From a virus, in IMG/VR virus record IMGVR_UViG_3300046820_000327, positions 1 to 60,395 of that record: 60,395 bases of DNA. The stretch is one strand, 5' to 3'. Under the pieces are notes generated by a model that worked only from the letters and a program-made list of their open reading frames with translations, was not told the origin of the DNA and searched no databases. The translations under genes were made by a program, and so were the position numbers. This document shows positions 32,401 through 39,861 of this stretch, one piece after another (the first letter of the stretch is position 1; every line of letters begins with the position of its first letter).

Positions 32401-33595
32401 TCACAGCACCCTGTGCGTCATAGCGAGCCACGATTAACTTATTGTCGCCGTAGGCAGTTTGTAAAAACTCTGGAGCCTCAAGATACTCACCATCAGTTCT
32501 TTTAGTAAATGTTATAGCACTTAAATAAACTTCCCCTGTGGCTGTGGCTGTTAGACCTGTGGCAAATCCGCCGCAAGGTCCAGGACCAATTCTGCGTGTC
32601 CACTGTACCTCACCGCTACTATTCAGTTTTGTTAATATACCCGCGGACTGAGAATTATTACCATTAGCGTTAGTTGTGTTAACTTGATATGTGCCCACAG
32701 CATAGATGTTGCCCAGTGCGTCACTGGCACAGTCACCGCCATACATATTGTAGTCTGTGCCACTGTCCAAACTCTTGCTCCAGACTCTGACTAAACTTGA
32801 GGTCATCTTTTCAATAAACATCTTGTTCTTGCTGGCAACACCGTCATAGTACCAACCAGTAATATAGACTGTGGCTCCATTGTCAGTGACATCAATACCT
32901 GTAGGGTATACATTTTGTCCGTCTCGCTCCAGTGTTTTCTGTGTGTTCACACTACCATTGACAGTACTAATGTCTAGCAATAACGCATAGTTAGGACTAG
33001 TGGTTACGGCCACAGCCACTACTAGACTGGTTGAATTCTTTTCTTCAATAACTGCGTCTTCTAGGTTAGTTCCTTCATCGTAGTTGTAATTCTTGTCCCA
33101 TAGTACTGAACCTGTAGTGCTGAACTTAATGATCTGTAGTTCAGGACCAAACTGAGTCACCACATAGGCCTGGTCACTTGAGTCAATGGCCAGGTTCAAT
33201 GCTCCTCTGTCAGTCAGAGTCTTTTGCCAAGCAATGCTGCCAGCGGCTGTGTATTTGGTCACAATGACTACATTACCTTGACCACTGTTGCTTTCAGTTA
33301 GAGCATACAGGTTGCCGGCACTGTCATAGCGTAGGGCTCTTGGATAGGTATCGTCTTGATCTCTACGCTGTGTAGCGATCCAGTGTGCTGTGCTACCTGC
33401 TTGGACTACTACTGAACCATCATCTGCCAATGTATCTCCACCTGCGTGTGGCAGACTGGCCCAGGCTGTTTCACCATCACCATATTTGACTTTGCCAGTG
33501 TCTGTTTCTAAGCCTGGCTCACCTGCGGATAAGATTGGATTTGCTTCAAGCCAGTTAGCGGCTGTATCTCTGCGTAGTTTGATTCTTGTTGTCAT
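29474..33595 (-). CDS. Giant tail fibre with beta-propeller-like repeats (1373 aa)
   Basis: 1373 aa. Residues 1-55 are a fibre adaptor (IKLRRDTAANWLEANPILSA, then ETDTGKVKYGDGETAW). Large parts consist of SBBP/NHL-like repeats: DSAGNLYAL, ITKLDTAGTVKWQR and AVDSSNNIIAVG. These suggest two or more beta-propellers separated by Gly/Thr-rich sections. The last 120 residues (RYWGQRYTLGMKDRGHHILC onward) resemble the conserved C-terminal part of T4-like marine phage fibres. It is probably a host-recognition fibre. Confidence 0.8.
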   Translation of the reverse strand: MTTRIKLRRDTAANWLEANPILSAGEPGLETDTGKVKYGDGETAWASLPHAGGDTLADDGSVVVQAGSTAHWIATQRRDQDDTYPRALRYDSAGNLYALTESNSGQGNVVIVTKYTAAGSIAWQKTLTDRGALNLAIDSSDQAYVVTQFGPELQIIKFSTTGSVLWDKNYNYDEGTNLEDAVIEEKNSTSLVVAVAVTTSPNYALLLDISTVNGSVNTQKTLERDGQNVYPTGIDVTDNGATVYITGWYYDGVASKNKMFIEKMTSSLVRVWSKSLDSGTDYNMYGGDCASDALGNIYAVGTYQVNTTNANGNNSQSAGILTKLNSSGEVQWTRRIGPGPCGGFATGLTATATGEVYLSAITFTKRTDGEYLEAPEFLQTAYGDNKLIVARYDAQGAVIWQRYVDVVNLYENYDNESVRGQALAVYDNKFAVDGYGNSSNTRPWNFSGTDDNEYDYFVAQLPTDGTELTIGDLDFTESRVPGRFVTHATVDVSSDMVLATDTTTLVVTNYSTEVDPEARVANNIVKSDVYQYTFGADGTLNIPNDGDLRLTQTQVGYLAAIGSPQNYNDDINTRAITVDSQGNMYVVGEEDDDNQPWVMKIGPEGAMLWSVRVQEDNNGNSGRSNGIAIHPTTGNVMLVCEFYDNYTYSALITIDQDTGRILNNQTFSDSDSDVYLNDIAYNSTGDYVLAGSKNGEFSPETPVTPLQGSTTGTLYISRSDVPGNPSGWQIGGTGFSVFENILYIERYVGVTGTVRQGLGATFDIIDNGNGSYSAGVVNGGTNYRAGHKIKILGSAIGGVDVTNDIIITVQAVDGSGAITGVGNSGTAAGSVTATYTGLSGTNTDVGSGFTVTFESSRFNNDYANYNNYNITNGGSNYADGDIIVIPGTSLGGTSPANDLTWTAYAPGGTVSSSYTLAGTSQSTTWKLETTTQANFGGSGSWSITYPLSRENLLITEDWTRTFGTRADSTDRLYAVAVDSSNNIIAVGQGYGLLGVGNDDDLAMVYKFNSAGALQWSRKLNERDYDCYAKSVTTIGTDIYVTHDSNDNGETVITKLDTAGTVKWQRVTDSGDDSVIARTASGNLLVTCEAYNDDIGDDALKVFLLTPSGETVYKRWLMATTDSDTRFKNGRCLAVDANSYYITAYFYANDYNSSMAARLPIDGTGTGEHGSFRYTDVNAMTGSFSDPGITGVNYDVDPVNLGDENNYAGPLADGETVTVKTTSTFTVASGDLYVDTFYPDYSVETVRDTDGGRIVFADGTTQNTSATDIPQRRYWGQRYTLGMKDRGHHILCLNENDEILIPYNARVEFPVGTVITIVNMDSSSVYINKEGGSMGLMIVGEGYYDYVELTQYGIATLLKVGRDQWAISGNVQSN

Positions 33596-33600
33596 TTAGT

Positions 33601-33804
33601 TTATGCTCCGTTGCCACCGTCTATGGTGTTGTTAAAAGTTTCTGTGTTGGCCAACCCGCCAACTGCTGTATAAAACGCTCGGCCTGCCGCTGTGGGAACA
33701 GCGTTTGACCAGTGTGTGCCCTGCCATTCGTAGGTCACACCGTTGTCTGCTAAGTATTCCTGTCCTATTGTGGGATTTTGTGGAAATGTTATTACCATAG
33801 TCAT
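33601..33804 (-). CDS. Small fibre-linked protein (67 aa)
   Basis: 67 aa: ITFPQNPTIGQEYLADNGVT followed by YEWQGTHWSNA. This Trp-rich module (carbohydrate-binding style) recurs as a stand-alone unit or domain in T4-like cyanophage fibre loci. AAGGT before ATG 33804 is the ribosome-binding site. It is placed 5 nt ahead of the giant fibre and is probably a virion component. Confidence 0.65.
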   Translation of the reverse strand: MTMVITFPQNPTIGQEYLADNGVTYEWQGTHWSNAVPTAAGRAFYTAVGGLANTETFNNTIDGGNGA

Positions 33805-33811
33805 ATTTACC

Positions 33812-35557
33812 TTAATTTGGGGTTAGCCAAGTGCCAGCACCACCACCGCCCACAAACGCAGGAGTCACTGGCTTATCAGTTAAGTCATTGTAACTAACTG
33901 TGCCTGTCCACGCTGTAGTCTGTACAGTAGCATCGTTGAATGTCACTGATTCCAATGTTGGATTAGTGTCTGGCGGTGCTAGTACTGTTGGACTAGCATC
34001 AACCCATTGCTCATTGTATTTGACATACACACGAGCTTCTTCTGTATTAAACCAAAGGGTGTCTGTGTTGGGTGCTGTTTCACTGGCTGTAACTATATCG
34101 GAAAATGTTATTCCAGTAAATGCTGTTGTTTGTAAAGTACCGTCACCAAACACAATACCAGTAGATTGAACTGCTGGACTTGCACTAAAATATAAATTAG
34201 TTGGTAATGTTATGTTACCAACAGCATCAAATAACCATTGTTGGCCGTCCTCTGATGTGTTGATTACAACACAGTTGCCGCCACTAACTCGTAAAGCATT
34301 GCCATCCTGGTCAGTGTCTTGGTCAATGTAACCGTAGTTTAACCAGATTGCGCCACCAGTGGGTAGATACAGCGAGCCATCTGAATCTAGTGTTACTGTG
34401 ACGTTACCGTTGACTAATACGTTAGTGTTTCCGCTGTTGTTTAGTTGATCAACCCATTCAGTATGATAATCATCGCCGTCAACTTTAGCCAACACTTGTC
34501 CGGTGGTGCCGCCTATAGGAACTCCTACCCCAGCAGGACCTTCTACGCCTTGTTCACCTTGTGGTCCTTGATCTCCCTGTGGGCCAACATCTCCCTGGGG
34601 CCCTTGATCTCCTTGTGGGCCTGGATCGCCTTGTGGACCTGGATCGCCTTGTGGCCCAGTTGGTCCTGTTTCGCCTTGTAAGCCAACATTTCCTTGAATA
34701 CCTTGCTCGCCTGTATCGCCTTTGTCTCCGCGTGGTCCAACAATAGGTCCAATATCTGCCCAACTACTAATAGTCGTGTTCCAAAAGAACAAGTTGCCTG
34801 TGCTGGTAACAATATATGCTTCACCTGCATTGCCACTAAATGTTAAATCTTCAGGTAATGCTACATTACCTACCAGTGTAACGCTAATACCCTGATCGCC
34901 GCGATCACCTTTGATGCCTTGTATGCCCTGTGGACCAGTAGCTCCAACGTTGCCTTGGATACCTTGTGTGCCGGTAGGACCTGTGTTGCCTTGTATTCCT
35001 CGTGGACCCACATTACCCTGAAGACCTTGTTCTCCACGCGGGCCTGTATTACCTTGTATACCCTGTATACCCTGTTCTCCACGCGGGCCTGTATTACCTT
35101 GTATACCCTGAAGACCTTGTTCTCCACGCGGGCCTGTATTACCTTGTATACCCTGAAGACCTTGTTCTCCACGCGGGCCTGTATTACCTTGTATACCCTG
35201 TATACCCTGTTCTCCACGCGGGCCTGTATTACCTTGTATACCCTGTATACCCTGTATACCTTGGTTTCCCTGTGGTCCTTGAGGGCCAACTACTCTACCT
35301 GTATTAATTACAGCACTATTGCTTAATGTAAGTATTAAGTTACCATTAGTAACTGTTGCTGAGGAAATTGTAGTAGCGTTTCCACTACCGCCGGCGCCTT
35401 GTACAATATGTCCGCCAGCAGTTACGCCGTCTTGTATACGCAAAGTGCGTAATCCGGTATCAATAATTACTTCGCCAATTGGTCCAGTATAATTGCTTGC
35501 CGCGGTAGTATTACCGCGTTTTAACAAGATTTGTGAAATTTTTACATTTGCAGTCAT
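33812..35557 (-). CDS. Collagen-like tail fibre (581 aa)
   Basis: 581 aa. The N-terminal adaptor is KISQILLKRGNTTAASNYTG and TGLRTLRIQDG. Residues about 90-225 and 272-350 are uninterrupted Gly-X-Y collagen repeats (GNTGPRGEQGLQGIQ, GPQGDPGPQGDQ), which would form a trimeric triple helix. They flank and follow a small globular section at about 225-270. The C-terminal part repeats a fibre motif twice (VFGDGTLQTTAFTG, VTFNDATVQTTAWTG). The repeats are tandem at DNA level (35031-35255), so length variants are expected. Confidence 0.85.
   Translation of the reverse strand: MTANVKISQILLKRGNTTAASNYTGPIGEVIIDTGLRTLRIQDGVTAGGHIVQGAGGSGNATTISSATVTNGNLILTLSNSAVINTGRVVGPQGPQGNQGIQGIQGIQGNTGPRGEQGIQGIQGNTGPRGEQGLQGIQGNTGPRGEQGLQGIQGNTGPRGEQGIQGIQGNTGPRGEQGLQGNVGPRGIQGNTGPTGTQGIQGNVGATGPQGIQGIKGDRGDQGISVTLVGNVALPEDLTFSGNAGEAYIVTSTGNLFFWNTTISSWADIGPIVGPRGDKGDTGEQGIQGNVGLQGETGPTGPQGDPGPQGDPGPQGDQGPQGDVGPQGDQGPQGEQGVEGPAGVGVPIGGTTGQVLAKVDGDDYHTEWVDQLNNSGNTNVLVNGNVTVTLDSDGSLYLPTGGAIWLNYGYIDQDTDQDGNALRVSGGNCVVINTSEDGQQWLFDAVGNITLPTNLYFSASPAVQSTGIVFGDGTLQTTAFTGITFSDIVTASETAPNTDTLWFNTEEARVYVKYNEQWVDASPTVLAPPDTNPTLESVTFNDATVQTTAWTGTVSYNDLTDKPVTPAFVGGGGAGTWLTPN
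35031..35255. repeat. Five tandem 45-bp collagen-coding repeats
   Basis: The phrase tctccacgcgggcctgtatt starts at 35031, 35076, 35121, 35166 and 35211, exactly 45 bp apart. Each unit encodes 15 residues of Gly-X-Y sequence. Copies differ mainly in the LQ/IQ codons. Confidence 0.95.
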
Positions 35558-36051
35558 TATAGAGTACCACCATCAACAACAATATCATCACTTAAAGGTG
35601 CGGCTTCTGTAGTTGAGTAATATGCAGGCAGCACTTGCAAGTCTAATGGAACACCATAATTGTCGTCGATATACAGTGGTTTTTCGCTGTTGTCAGAATT
35701 TTTAATTGTTCTAAAAGTTAATTTGTAGAATCGTTGCTCAAGACTATTTACTGTAGTGCTGTCAATTGTAAACTGTCCTTGACCTAGCTGTATGTTTGCC
35801 CAGGTTACAGCGTAACTACTTACTGTAACTTGATTCACAGGATCCTGTATATCCGCTTGCATGGCATAGCCTGTTAGATTAACTGCCTTTTGATCTTGAT
35901 TACGAATAATGACTTGTATAGGGTTATCAATACCCTGATAAATTTTAATTAGTCGGCTATACACTTGACGATTCCTTGTTGTAAATATCGTAGGATCAAA
36001 AACTTGAACCTCGGCTGTATTGGGATATAAATATGTTTTGACAGTTATCAT
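35557..36051 (-). CDS. Tail-fibre or baseplate-type structural protein (164 aa)
   Basis: 164 aa, beta-rich. It includes IYQGIDNPIQVIIRNQDQKAV and AVNLTGYAMQADIQDPVN, a pattern like the N-terminal domain of baseplate/fibre proteins such as BppU. The C-terminal part mentions no enzyme motif. Its stop overlaps the start of the collagen fibre, and a late-like CTAAATA motif lies about 20 nt upstream. It is the first gene of the fibre operon. Confidence 0.6.
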   Translation of the reverse strand: MITVKTYLYPNTAEVQVFDPTIFTTRNRQVYSRLIKIYQGIDNPIQVIIRNQDQKAVNLTGYAMQADIQDPVNQVTVSSYAVTWANIQLGQGQFTIDSTTVNSLEQRFYKLTFRTIKNSDNSEKPLYIDDNYGVPLDLQVLPAYYSTTEAAPLSDDIVVDGGTL

Positions 36052-36069
36052 TTTGATTGTCTTTTTACA

Positions 36070-36076
36070 TATTTAG
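36070..36076 (-). promoter_or_regulatory. Late-like motif CTAAATA before the fibre operon
   Basis: CTAAATA on the minus strand about 20 nt before ATG 36051, in the 34-bp divergent gap. The same variant occurs at 25139 and 15546. Confidence 0.4.
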
Positions 36077-36085
36077 CACAGAACA

Positions 36086-36454
36086 GTGGAAGAAATTAAA
36101 CAGCTTTTAGCCAAGTACCCATTCATTACATACCTAGTGTACGGTGGCAACGATTATATAGGTATTGTACAAAACGCAGATGAGCAAATCACAACCATCT
36201 ACGACTTTGGTAGTTTAAAGCACCCAGAACAAAAGATGCGATTCTTGGAGCTAGGGGAACAATGGTGGTGGGAAAGCAATCGCTTGATACCCATTAACGT
36301 GTTCTTAAAAGCAGACTGGGCAGAGTTCAAGTTTTGTGTTAAAACCATGAACAGCAAAGACGTGGATATAAAATTAGGCCCACATACGAGCCTAAAAGAA
36401 ATGGCAATGAAGCGTAGTAAACGCCGTAGTATTACGCTGGTTCGTAAAGTTTAA
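36086..36454 (+). CDS. Conserved T4-like phage protein, only plus-strand gene
   Basis: 122 aa, starting at GTG 36086 (EEIKQLLAKYPFITYLVYGG). WWWESNRLIPINVFLKADW and KTMNSKDVDIKLGP are clearly conserved-looking, and I recall similar hypothetical proteins in cyanophages. The C-terminus is very basic (KRSKRRS). It is transcribed away from the fibre operon and ends 4 bp into the convergent DnaE-like gene. No promoter of good quality is visible on the plus strand. Function is unknown. Confidence 0.75.
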   Translation: MEEIKQLLAKYPFITYLVYGGNDYIGIVQNADEQITTIYDFGSLKHPEQKMRFLELGEQWWWESNRLIPINVFLKADWAEFKFCVKTMNSKDVDIKLGPHTSLKEMAMKRSKRRSITLVRKV

Positions 36455-37053
36455 GCGTAGCCATAGCTGATTTTTTCACAGAATAAATTTAAATTAACTG
36501 CCACTAAATGAGCATACGCTACAGCGTGTGACTTTTTAAATGTGTAACCTTCTTCTGTGGCGTCCCAGATAGTTTCAGCAACTTCCTTCCAAGTTTTTCC
36601 AATCAAGTGTCGCTTACCCGGACGAATAATAGCCAAGAACATGGCCATGCGTGGAATGCTATCCACAGGTTCGGGCATTTTCATAAGCGTGTCGTAGTGA
36701 TTGCCTATGTGAATCATTTGCTCACATACTGTACGTTCTTTAAGCAAGTCCCACAGTGGCTCTTGTGACATCAAATACTGCAAATGTTCTTCATTCTTTA
36801 TCTGGGTATATAACGAAACATTCAACAAATCCAGCTTCATGTATCCACGATCCTCAGCGGCCTTGTGATCTATACTAGCCACTCCTGTAAAAGGATCTAC
36901 TGGAATGTCTGTGATATAAACTCCAGTGTTGTGTTTGATTAAATTGCCGTCTCTGATAATACCCGCAGGGGTATGTTTGAGCAACGCCAATGCTTGCTCT
37001 CTATTACCAAAATCTATGTCAATGTCACTAGAGAACTTAATTGTTTGTGTCAT
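36451..37053 (-). CDS. Miniature DNA polymerase III alpha (DnaE)-like protein
   Basis: 200 aa. SSDIDIDFGNRE (Asp12, Asp14) parallels the PDxDxDF catalytic motif of C-family polymerases, YMKLDLLNVS (Asp75) parallels KFDFLGL, and FKKSHAVAYAHL near the C-terminus parallels FNKSHSAAYA. The order is as in DnaE, but the PHP domain, most of the palm and the fingers are missing (DnaE is about 1160 aa). It may be a remnant, a regulator, or a new type of enzyme. It lies last in the UvsW-region operon. Confidence 0.6.
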   Translation of the reverse strand: MTQTIKFSSDIDIDFGNREQALALLKHTPAGIIRDGNLIKHNTGVYITDIPVDPFTGVASIDHKAAEDRGYMKLDLLNVSLYTQIKNEEHLQYLMSQEPLWDLLKERTVCEQMIHIGNHYDTLMKMPEPVDSIPRMAMFLAIIRPGKRHLIGKTWKEVAETIWDATEEGYTFKKSHAVAYAHLVAVNLNLFCEKISYGYA

Positions 37054-37245
37054 TTCTTCTCTCTGCTTTTCTTTTTGCCCAACCTTCTCTCATTTTTTGT
37101 TTTTCTTGTTCTGTTCGTTCTTTACCTTTGTTCCATGCAGTTCTACCTTTATTAGCTTTACTAACTGCATCCTTAACTGTATCATCTCTCGGAATGCCTT
37201 TGTTCAAAGTCAATATCTATGTGGGTCGTTGGTGTTAAATTTCAT
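37037..37245 (-). pseudogene. NUMOD-like DNA-binding fragment with a frameshift
   Basis: ATG 37245 overlaps the upstream stop (ATGA) and gives MKFNTNDPHRY before TGA. One base back, the -1 frame continues as LTLNKGIPRDDTVKDAVSKA, then NKGRTAWNKGKERTEQEKQK and on to a stop at 37037. The second part resembles NUMOD3-type modules of homing endonucleases (KxKxxTxEHK-style). The join needs a -1 shift near 37213: a mutation, an assembly error or programmed slippage. A TTG start at 37213 would give 58 aa. Confidence 0.5.
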
Positions 37246-37481
37246 CGCAAAATATAGTTAATTAAACCTAGGGCCCAGGTTGTGGACATTACAATAAAAA
37301 CACTTGCGGCTGCATATTCACGCATACGCAATAGTATAACTGCCCATGCACCATTGCCCACAGTTAAAAACACAAAATTCATCCACGGATGTAGTGCTAA
37401 ACTAGTTGATACTGCACCACAAAACATCAGTAGTGTACAAAACCATTTAACCTTGGCTAGGTGTTGCTTTAAAAATTCCAT
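37242..37481 (-). CDS. Small three-TM membrane protein (79 aa)
   Basis: I start at Met 37481 (MEFLKQHLAKVKWFCTLLMF), which lies inside the tail of the small gene upstream; an earlier in-frame Met at 37577 would overlap that gene entirely. Three hydrophobic segments (about 12-28, 34-48, 55-77) are joined by short loops, with the motif FLTVGNGAWAVILLRMREYA. The layout recalls half-transporters such as SemiSWEET, but the match is weak. Function is unknown. Confidence 0.6.
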   Translation of the reverse strand: MEFLKQHLAKVKWFCTLLMFCGAVSTSLALHPWMNFVFLTVGNGAWAVILLRMREYAAASVFIVMSTTWALGLINYILR

Positions 37482-37591
37482 TCTCGTAATGCTTGAAAAT
37501 ATGATTCGCTGGGAAAAACAAACGGCAATGCCGATACTGCAATTATAGCAACAATTACCCAGGCTGTCAAATACCAATCTTTCTTGCTCAT
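37469..37591 (-). CDS. 40-aa single-TM protein
   Basis: A short gene read by hand: MSKKDWYLTAWVIVAIIAVS, ending in SYFQALREWNF. Residues 6-26 form one TM segment. Its ATG overlaps the stop of the zinc-finger gene (ATGA), and it overlaps the start of the next membrane-protein gene by 13 nt. It and its neighbour may act together at the membrane. Confidence 0.65.
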   Translation of the reverse strand: MSKKDWYLTAWVIVAIIAVSALPFVFPSESYFQALREWNF

Positions 37592-38289
37592 AGGCCTGCC
37601 TTTTCTAATATGTCCTTGACCCATTCAGTATCGGCCAAGTAATCTTTAAACTTGCGTTGCCAATGGTCGGGATCTATCCATAGTAAAATAATACCCACTT
37701 GTTCTTCAGTAAGTGTTTCTAAAAACTCCACGCCCGTGGCACAGTTATACACTACCCACGGACTAATACGGCCAGTTGCAATATGATGGCAAATGCGATT
37801 ACTATTACCGTAGCGAAAGTAATCTGTAAAACCGTTTTTAAGCTCAGGGTGCGTGTCTGCATAGTCTTGCATTTCCTTTAGTGCTCGTTCTAGTGCGTCT
37901 TGTACTGCTTCACGTTTTAAGTATTCTGGTAACCATTCTGTATACATACTGTCCTTGCACCAATAGTCTAGCTTTTTATTGTTCTTCAACAACCAATCTA
38001 AAAAGTTAGGGTAATTGATACAGCGTATGTCTTGGCAATAACGACCAAACTTAACAAAAGCATTGTAATAAGGGCTAGTTACAAAATCCTCATATGATTT
38101 TAGTTTAGCTGATCCTTGGCTGTATTCATAAAAACGCAAGTATGCTTTAAGTCCCAACTGCACACCTGTTTCTTTTTCTTGTTGCCAACGACGCTTAGGC
38201 TCACATTGATGCACCGTAAGAGTTGATTCCTTACGAAATGCCTTGTCACAGTACCGACATTTATAGGTCGGACTTGATACGCTTGTCAT
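37588..38289 (-). CDS. Zinc-finger phage protein (233 aa)
   Basis: From Met 38289 (MTSVSSPTYKCRYCDKAF). A C2H2-like finger is at residues about 9-29: CRYC, 12 residues, then HxC rather than HxxxH. The rest is helical, with GLKAYLRFYEYSQGSAKLKS, and resembles a conserved protein of T4-like marine phages by memory. Finger plus helical body suggests nucleic-acid binding. It overlaps the gp62-like gene by 29 nt; earlier Mets at 38298 and 38334 are alternatives. Confidence 0.6.
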   Translation of the reverse strand: MTSVSSPTYKCRYCDKAFRKESTLTVHQCEPKRRWQQEKETGVQLGLKAYLRFYEYSQGSAKLKSYEDFVTSPYYNAFVKFGRYCQDIRCINYPNFLDWLLKNNKKLDYWCKDSMYTEWLPEYLKREAVQDALERALKEMQDYADTHPELKNGFTDYFRYGNSNRICHHIATGRISPWVVYNCATGVEFLETLTEEQVGIILLWIDPDHWQRKFKDYLADTEWVKDILEKAGL

Positions 38290-38731
38290 CCCATCCATGT
38301 TCTCTTGCCAGGCGCTTAAGATCGTCTTTATCATTGATTTGTGCTAATAGTTTAATTTCGTCGGGCTTTAATGCTGGATAAATTTCAGCAAGAAACTTTT
38401 CTGCTTTGTTGTTGGCTGTTTCTTTTTTCTTGGCCGCAAGCCATTTGTGATACTGTTTGCCCATACCTGGGCTTACTGTTGTGGCCAATAACCACTGTAG
38501 CTTTTTATGTTGGCTGGTGCTGATGTCAAAGAAGTTCTTGTTTAGTCTTTCATTACAACTAACAAGATAATAACTTTGTAACTCACTAGATCCTTCTACT
38601 GCCGCACCCCAACGGATCATTAGAAAAGGACTAAACTTTTTCTTTTCATCATCATCAAGGTTGTCAAAGAAGTTTCGATCCTTGAGATCAAATTTAAGCA
38701 TTTCATTACTGATGTGTAGTTTATCTGTCAT
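38261..38731 (-). CDS. 62: gp62-like clamp-loader small subunit (tentative)
   Basis: 156 aa from Met 38731 (MTDKLHISNEMLKFDLKDRN), whose ATG overlaps the upstream stop. The segment WLLATTVSPGMGKQYHKWLA is similar in position and pattern to T4 gp62 (AVPRGKRYGKWAK), and the protein resembles cyanophage proteins annotated as gp62. In T4, gp62 joins gp44 to load the sliding clamp. No gp44 gene is in the window, so the call rests on weak similarity. Confidence 0.5.
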   Translation of the reverse strand: MTDKLHISNEMLKFDLKDRNFFDNLDDDEKKKFSPFLMIRWGAAVEGSSELQSYYLVSCNERLNKNFFDISTSQHKKLQWLLATTVSPGMGKQYHKWLAAKKKETANNKAEKFLAEIYPALKPDEIKLLAQINDKDDLKRLAREHGWDDKRIKSDL

Positions 38732-39003
38732 ACTGGATGCCACCCTGGTGGATCTTCCTTTTTATTAAGTTCATATATGATTATAACACGATCTATAGCT
38801 TCTTGTAAAGCAGGATTTGTTTCGGCGGCATAGAGTATGTCTACCCATTGCTTGGTACGTTTAGCAAGCTCGTCTCTTTGTAATCGATCGTAAGTCCAAC
38901 CAATAGCTACTCTGTCACCCGGATGGGCGCCTGCTTCTCTAGCATAAGTTACGCCATCCGCATGTTCATAAATGTAGGTAGCACCAGGCTTAAGTTTGCC
39001 CAT
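38728..39003 (-). CDS. Small phage protein (91 aa)
   Basis: 91 aa, starting MGKLKPGATYIYEHADGVTY, with a long helix (LAKRTKQWVDILYAAETNPA, then LQEAIDRVIIIYELNK). The pattern is known to me from T4-like hypothetical proteins; no function. It overlaps the cupin gene by one base and the gp62-like gene by four, so translation is probably coupled. Confidence 0.65.
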   Translation of the reverse strand: MGKLKPGATYIYEHADGVTYAREAGAHPGDRVAIGWTYDRLQRDELAKRTKQWVDILYAAETNPALQEAIDRVIIIYELNKKEDPPGWHPV

Positions 39004-39344
39004 TAATGATTACGCTTTCCTTGAAATACACAGTTAAAGATCATGTGCATTTCTCCATCATTAATTACACGATGAAATGCTCCGTCGGGCACAAGAACAA
39101 TGTCTCCTGCACCTACATCAAATGGCTCGTCTGTTTCGTTGCCCACAATCATTTTGCCGTAGCCTTGCACAAAGAAATAAACTTCTTCTTGTCCTGCATG
39201 TCTATGTCCGCGTGTTTGCTGTCCGCGGTATAGCTTTGTGCTACTTAGCACAAGATTATTTAGATATTTGTTGTCTTTAAGTAGATAAGTTTCATTGTCT
39301 TTAACTACTTCGCCGCCAACGTTAAACTCAGATACTTGTTGCAT
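39003..39344 (-). CDS. Cupin-domain protein
   Basis: 113 aa. HRHAGQEEVYFFVQGYGKMIV is cupin motif 1 with the His-His-Glu metal ligands, and GAGDIVLVPDGAFHRVIN is motif 2 with the final His. A single small beta-barrel that binds a metal ion; relatives are isomerases, dioxygenases or sugar-binding proteins. In a phage with a sugar cluster, a role in sugar metabolism is possible. It is part of the UvsW-region operon. Confidence 0.85.
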   Translation of the reverse strand: MQQVSEFNVGGEVVKDNETYLLKDNKYLNNLVLSSTKLYRGQQTRGHRHAGQEEVYFFVQGYGKMIVGNETDEPFDVGAGDIVLVPDGAFHRVINDGEMHMIFNCVFQGKRNH

Positions 39345-39345
39345 A

Positions 39346-39849
39346 TTACCATACCTTACCGTAATCTACTACCTCGCTTTGTCTGCTGATGTCTTTAACA
39401 AAAAACGCACACAAAGGCTTTTCTTTACCTTCTTCTAGTGGCACTGCTAGCATTTGACCGGGCTTGAGCTTGGGGAAATACCATTTGACGTCTTGATAGA
39501 TGTCTACAATCTCCACAGGATAAAATTCTGGCTTGAAACTACTCAATGGATTGAATGTAAACACACTAAATCCTCGGTCGTTAATGCTGGTCAATGGCAC
39601 TACTTCTAGGTCCCCCAGGTCCGGCTCACCGATTAGTATTTGCCAGTCTACTGGCATCTTAACAGTCCATTGACCGATTTTCAATACCAAGGCCGGGCTG
39701 TTAAACGATTCTAAAAAGATCAAAGGAATGTAAAAGTAGTCAGGGTCTTTTGGGTCGCTATTGTCTAGCACACAAAAACGCAGGTCCTCTACTTCATCGG
39801 GTATTTCGTTCATCTCATAACTTTTGTTGTCTAATGTTAATATTCTCAT
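39346..39849 (-). CDS. Conserved phage protein (167 aa)
   Basis: 167 aa, beta-rich: DEVEDLRFCVLDNSDPKDPD, then LKIGQWTVKMPVDWQILIGE and VKWYFPKLKPGQMLAVPLEE. It resembles a conserved hypothetical protein of marine T4-like phages, by memory. It lies 1-12 nt from its neighbours. No catalytic motif is evident. Confidence 0.65.
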   Translation of the reverse strand: MRILTLDNKSYEMNEIPDEVEDLRFCVLDNSDPKDPDYFYIPLIFLESFNSPALVLKIGQWTVKMPVDWQILIGEPDLGDLEVVPLTSINDRGFSVFTFNPLSSFKPEFYPVEIVDIYQDVKWYFPKLKPGQMLAVPLEEGKEKPLCAFFVKDISRQSEVVDYGKVW

Positions 39850-39861
39850 ATTTTCTTTCTT

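Noticed and set aside
34870-35326. Several open frames on both strands in the collagen region
   Set aside because: The tandem repeats keep all frames open; only the frame with Gly-X-Y sequence makes a coherent fibre protein.
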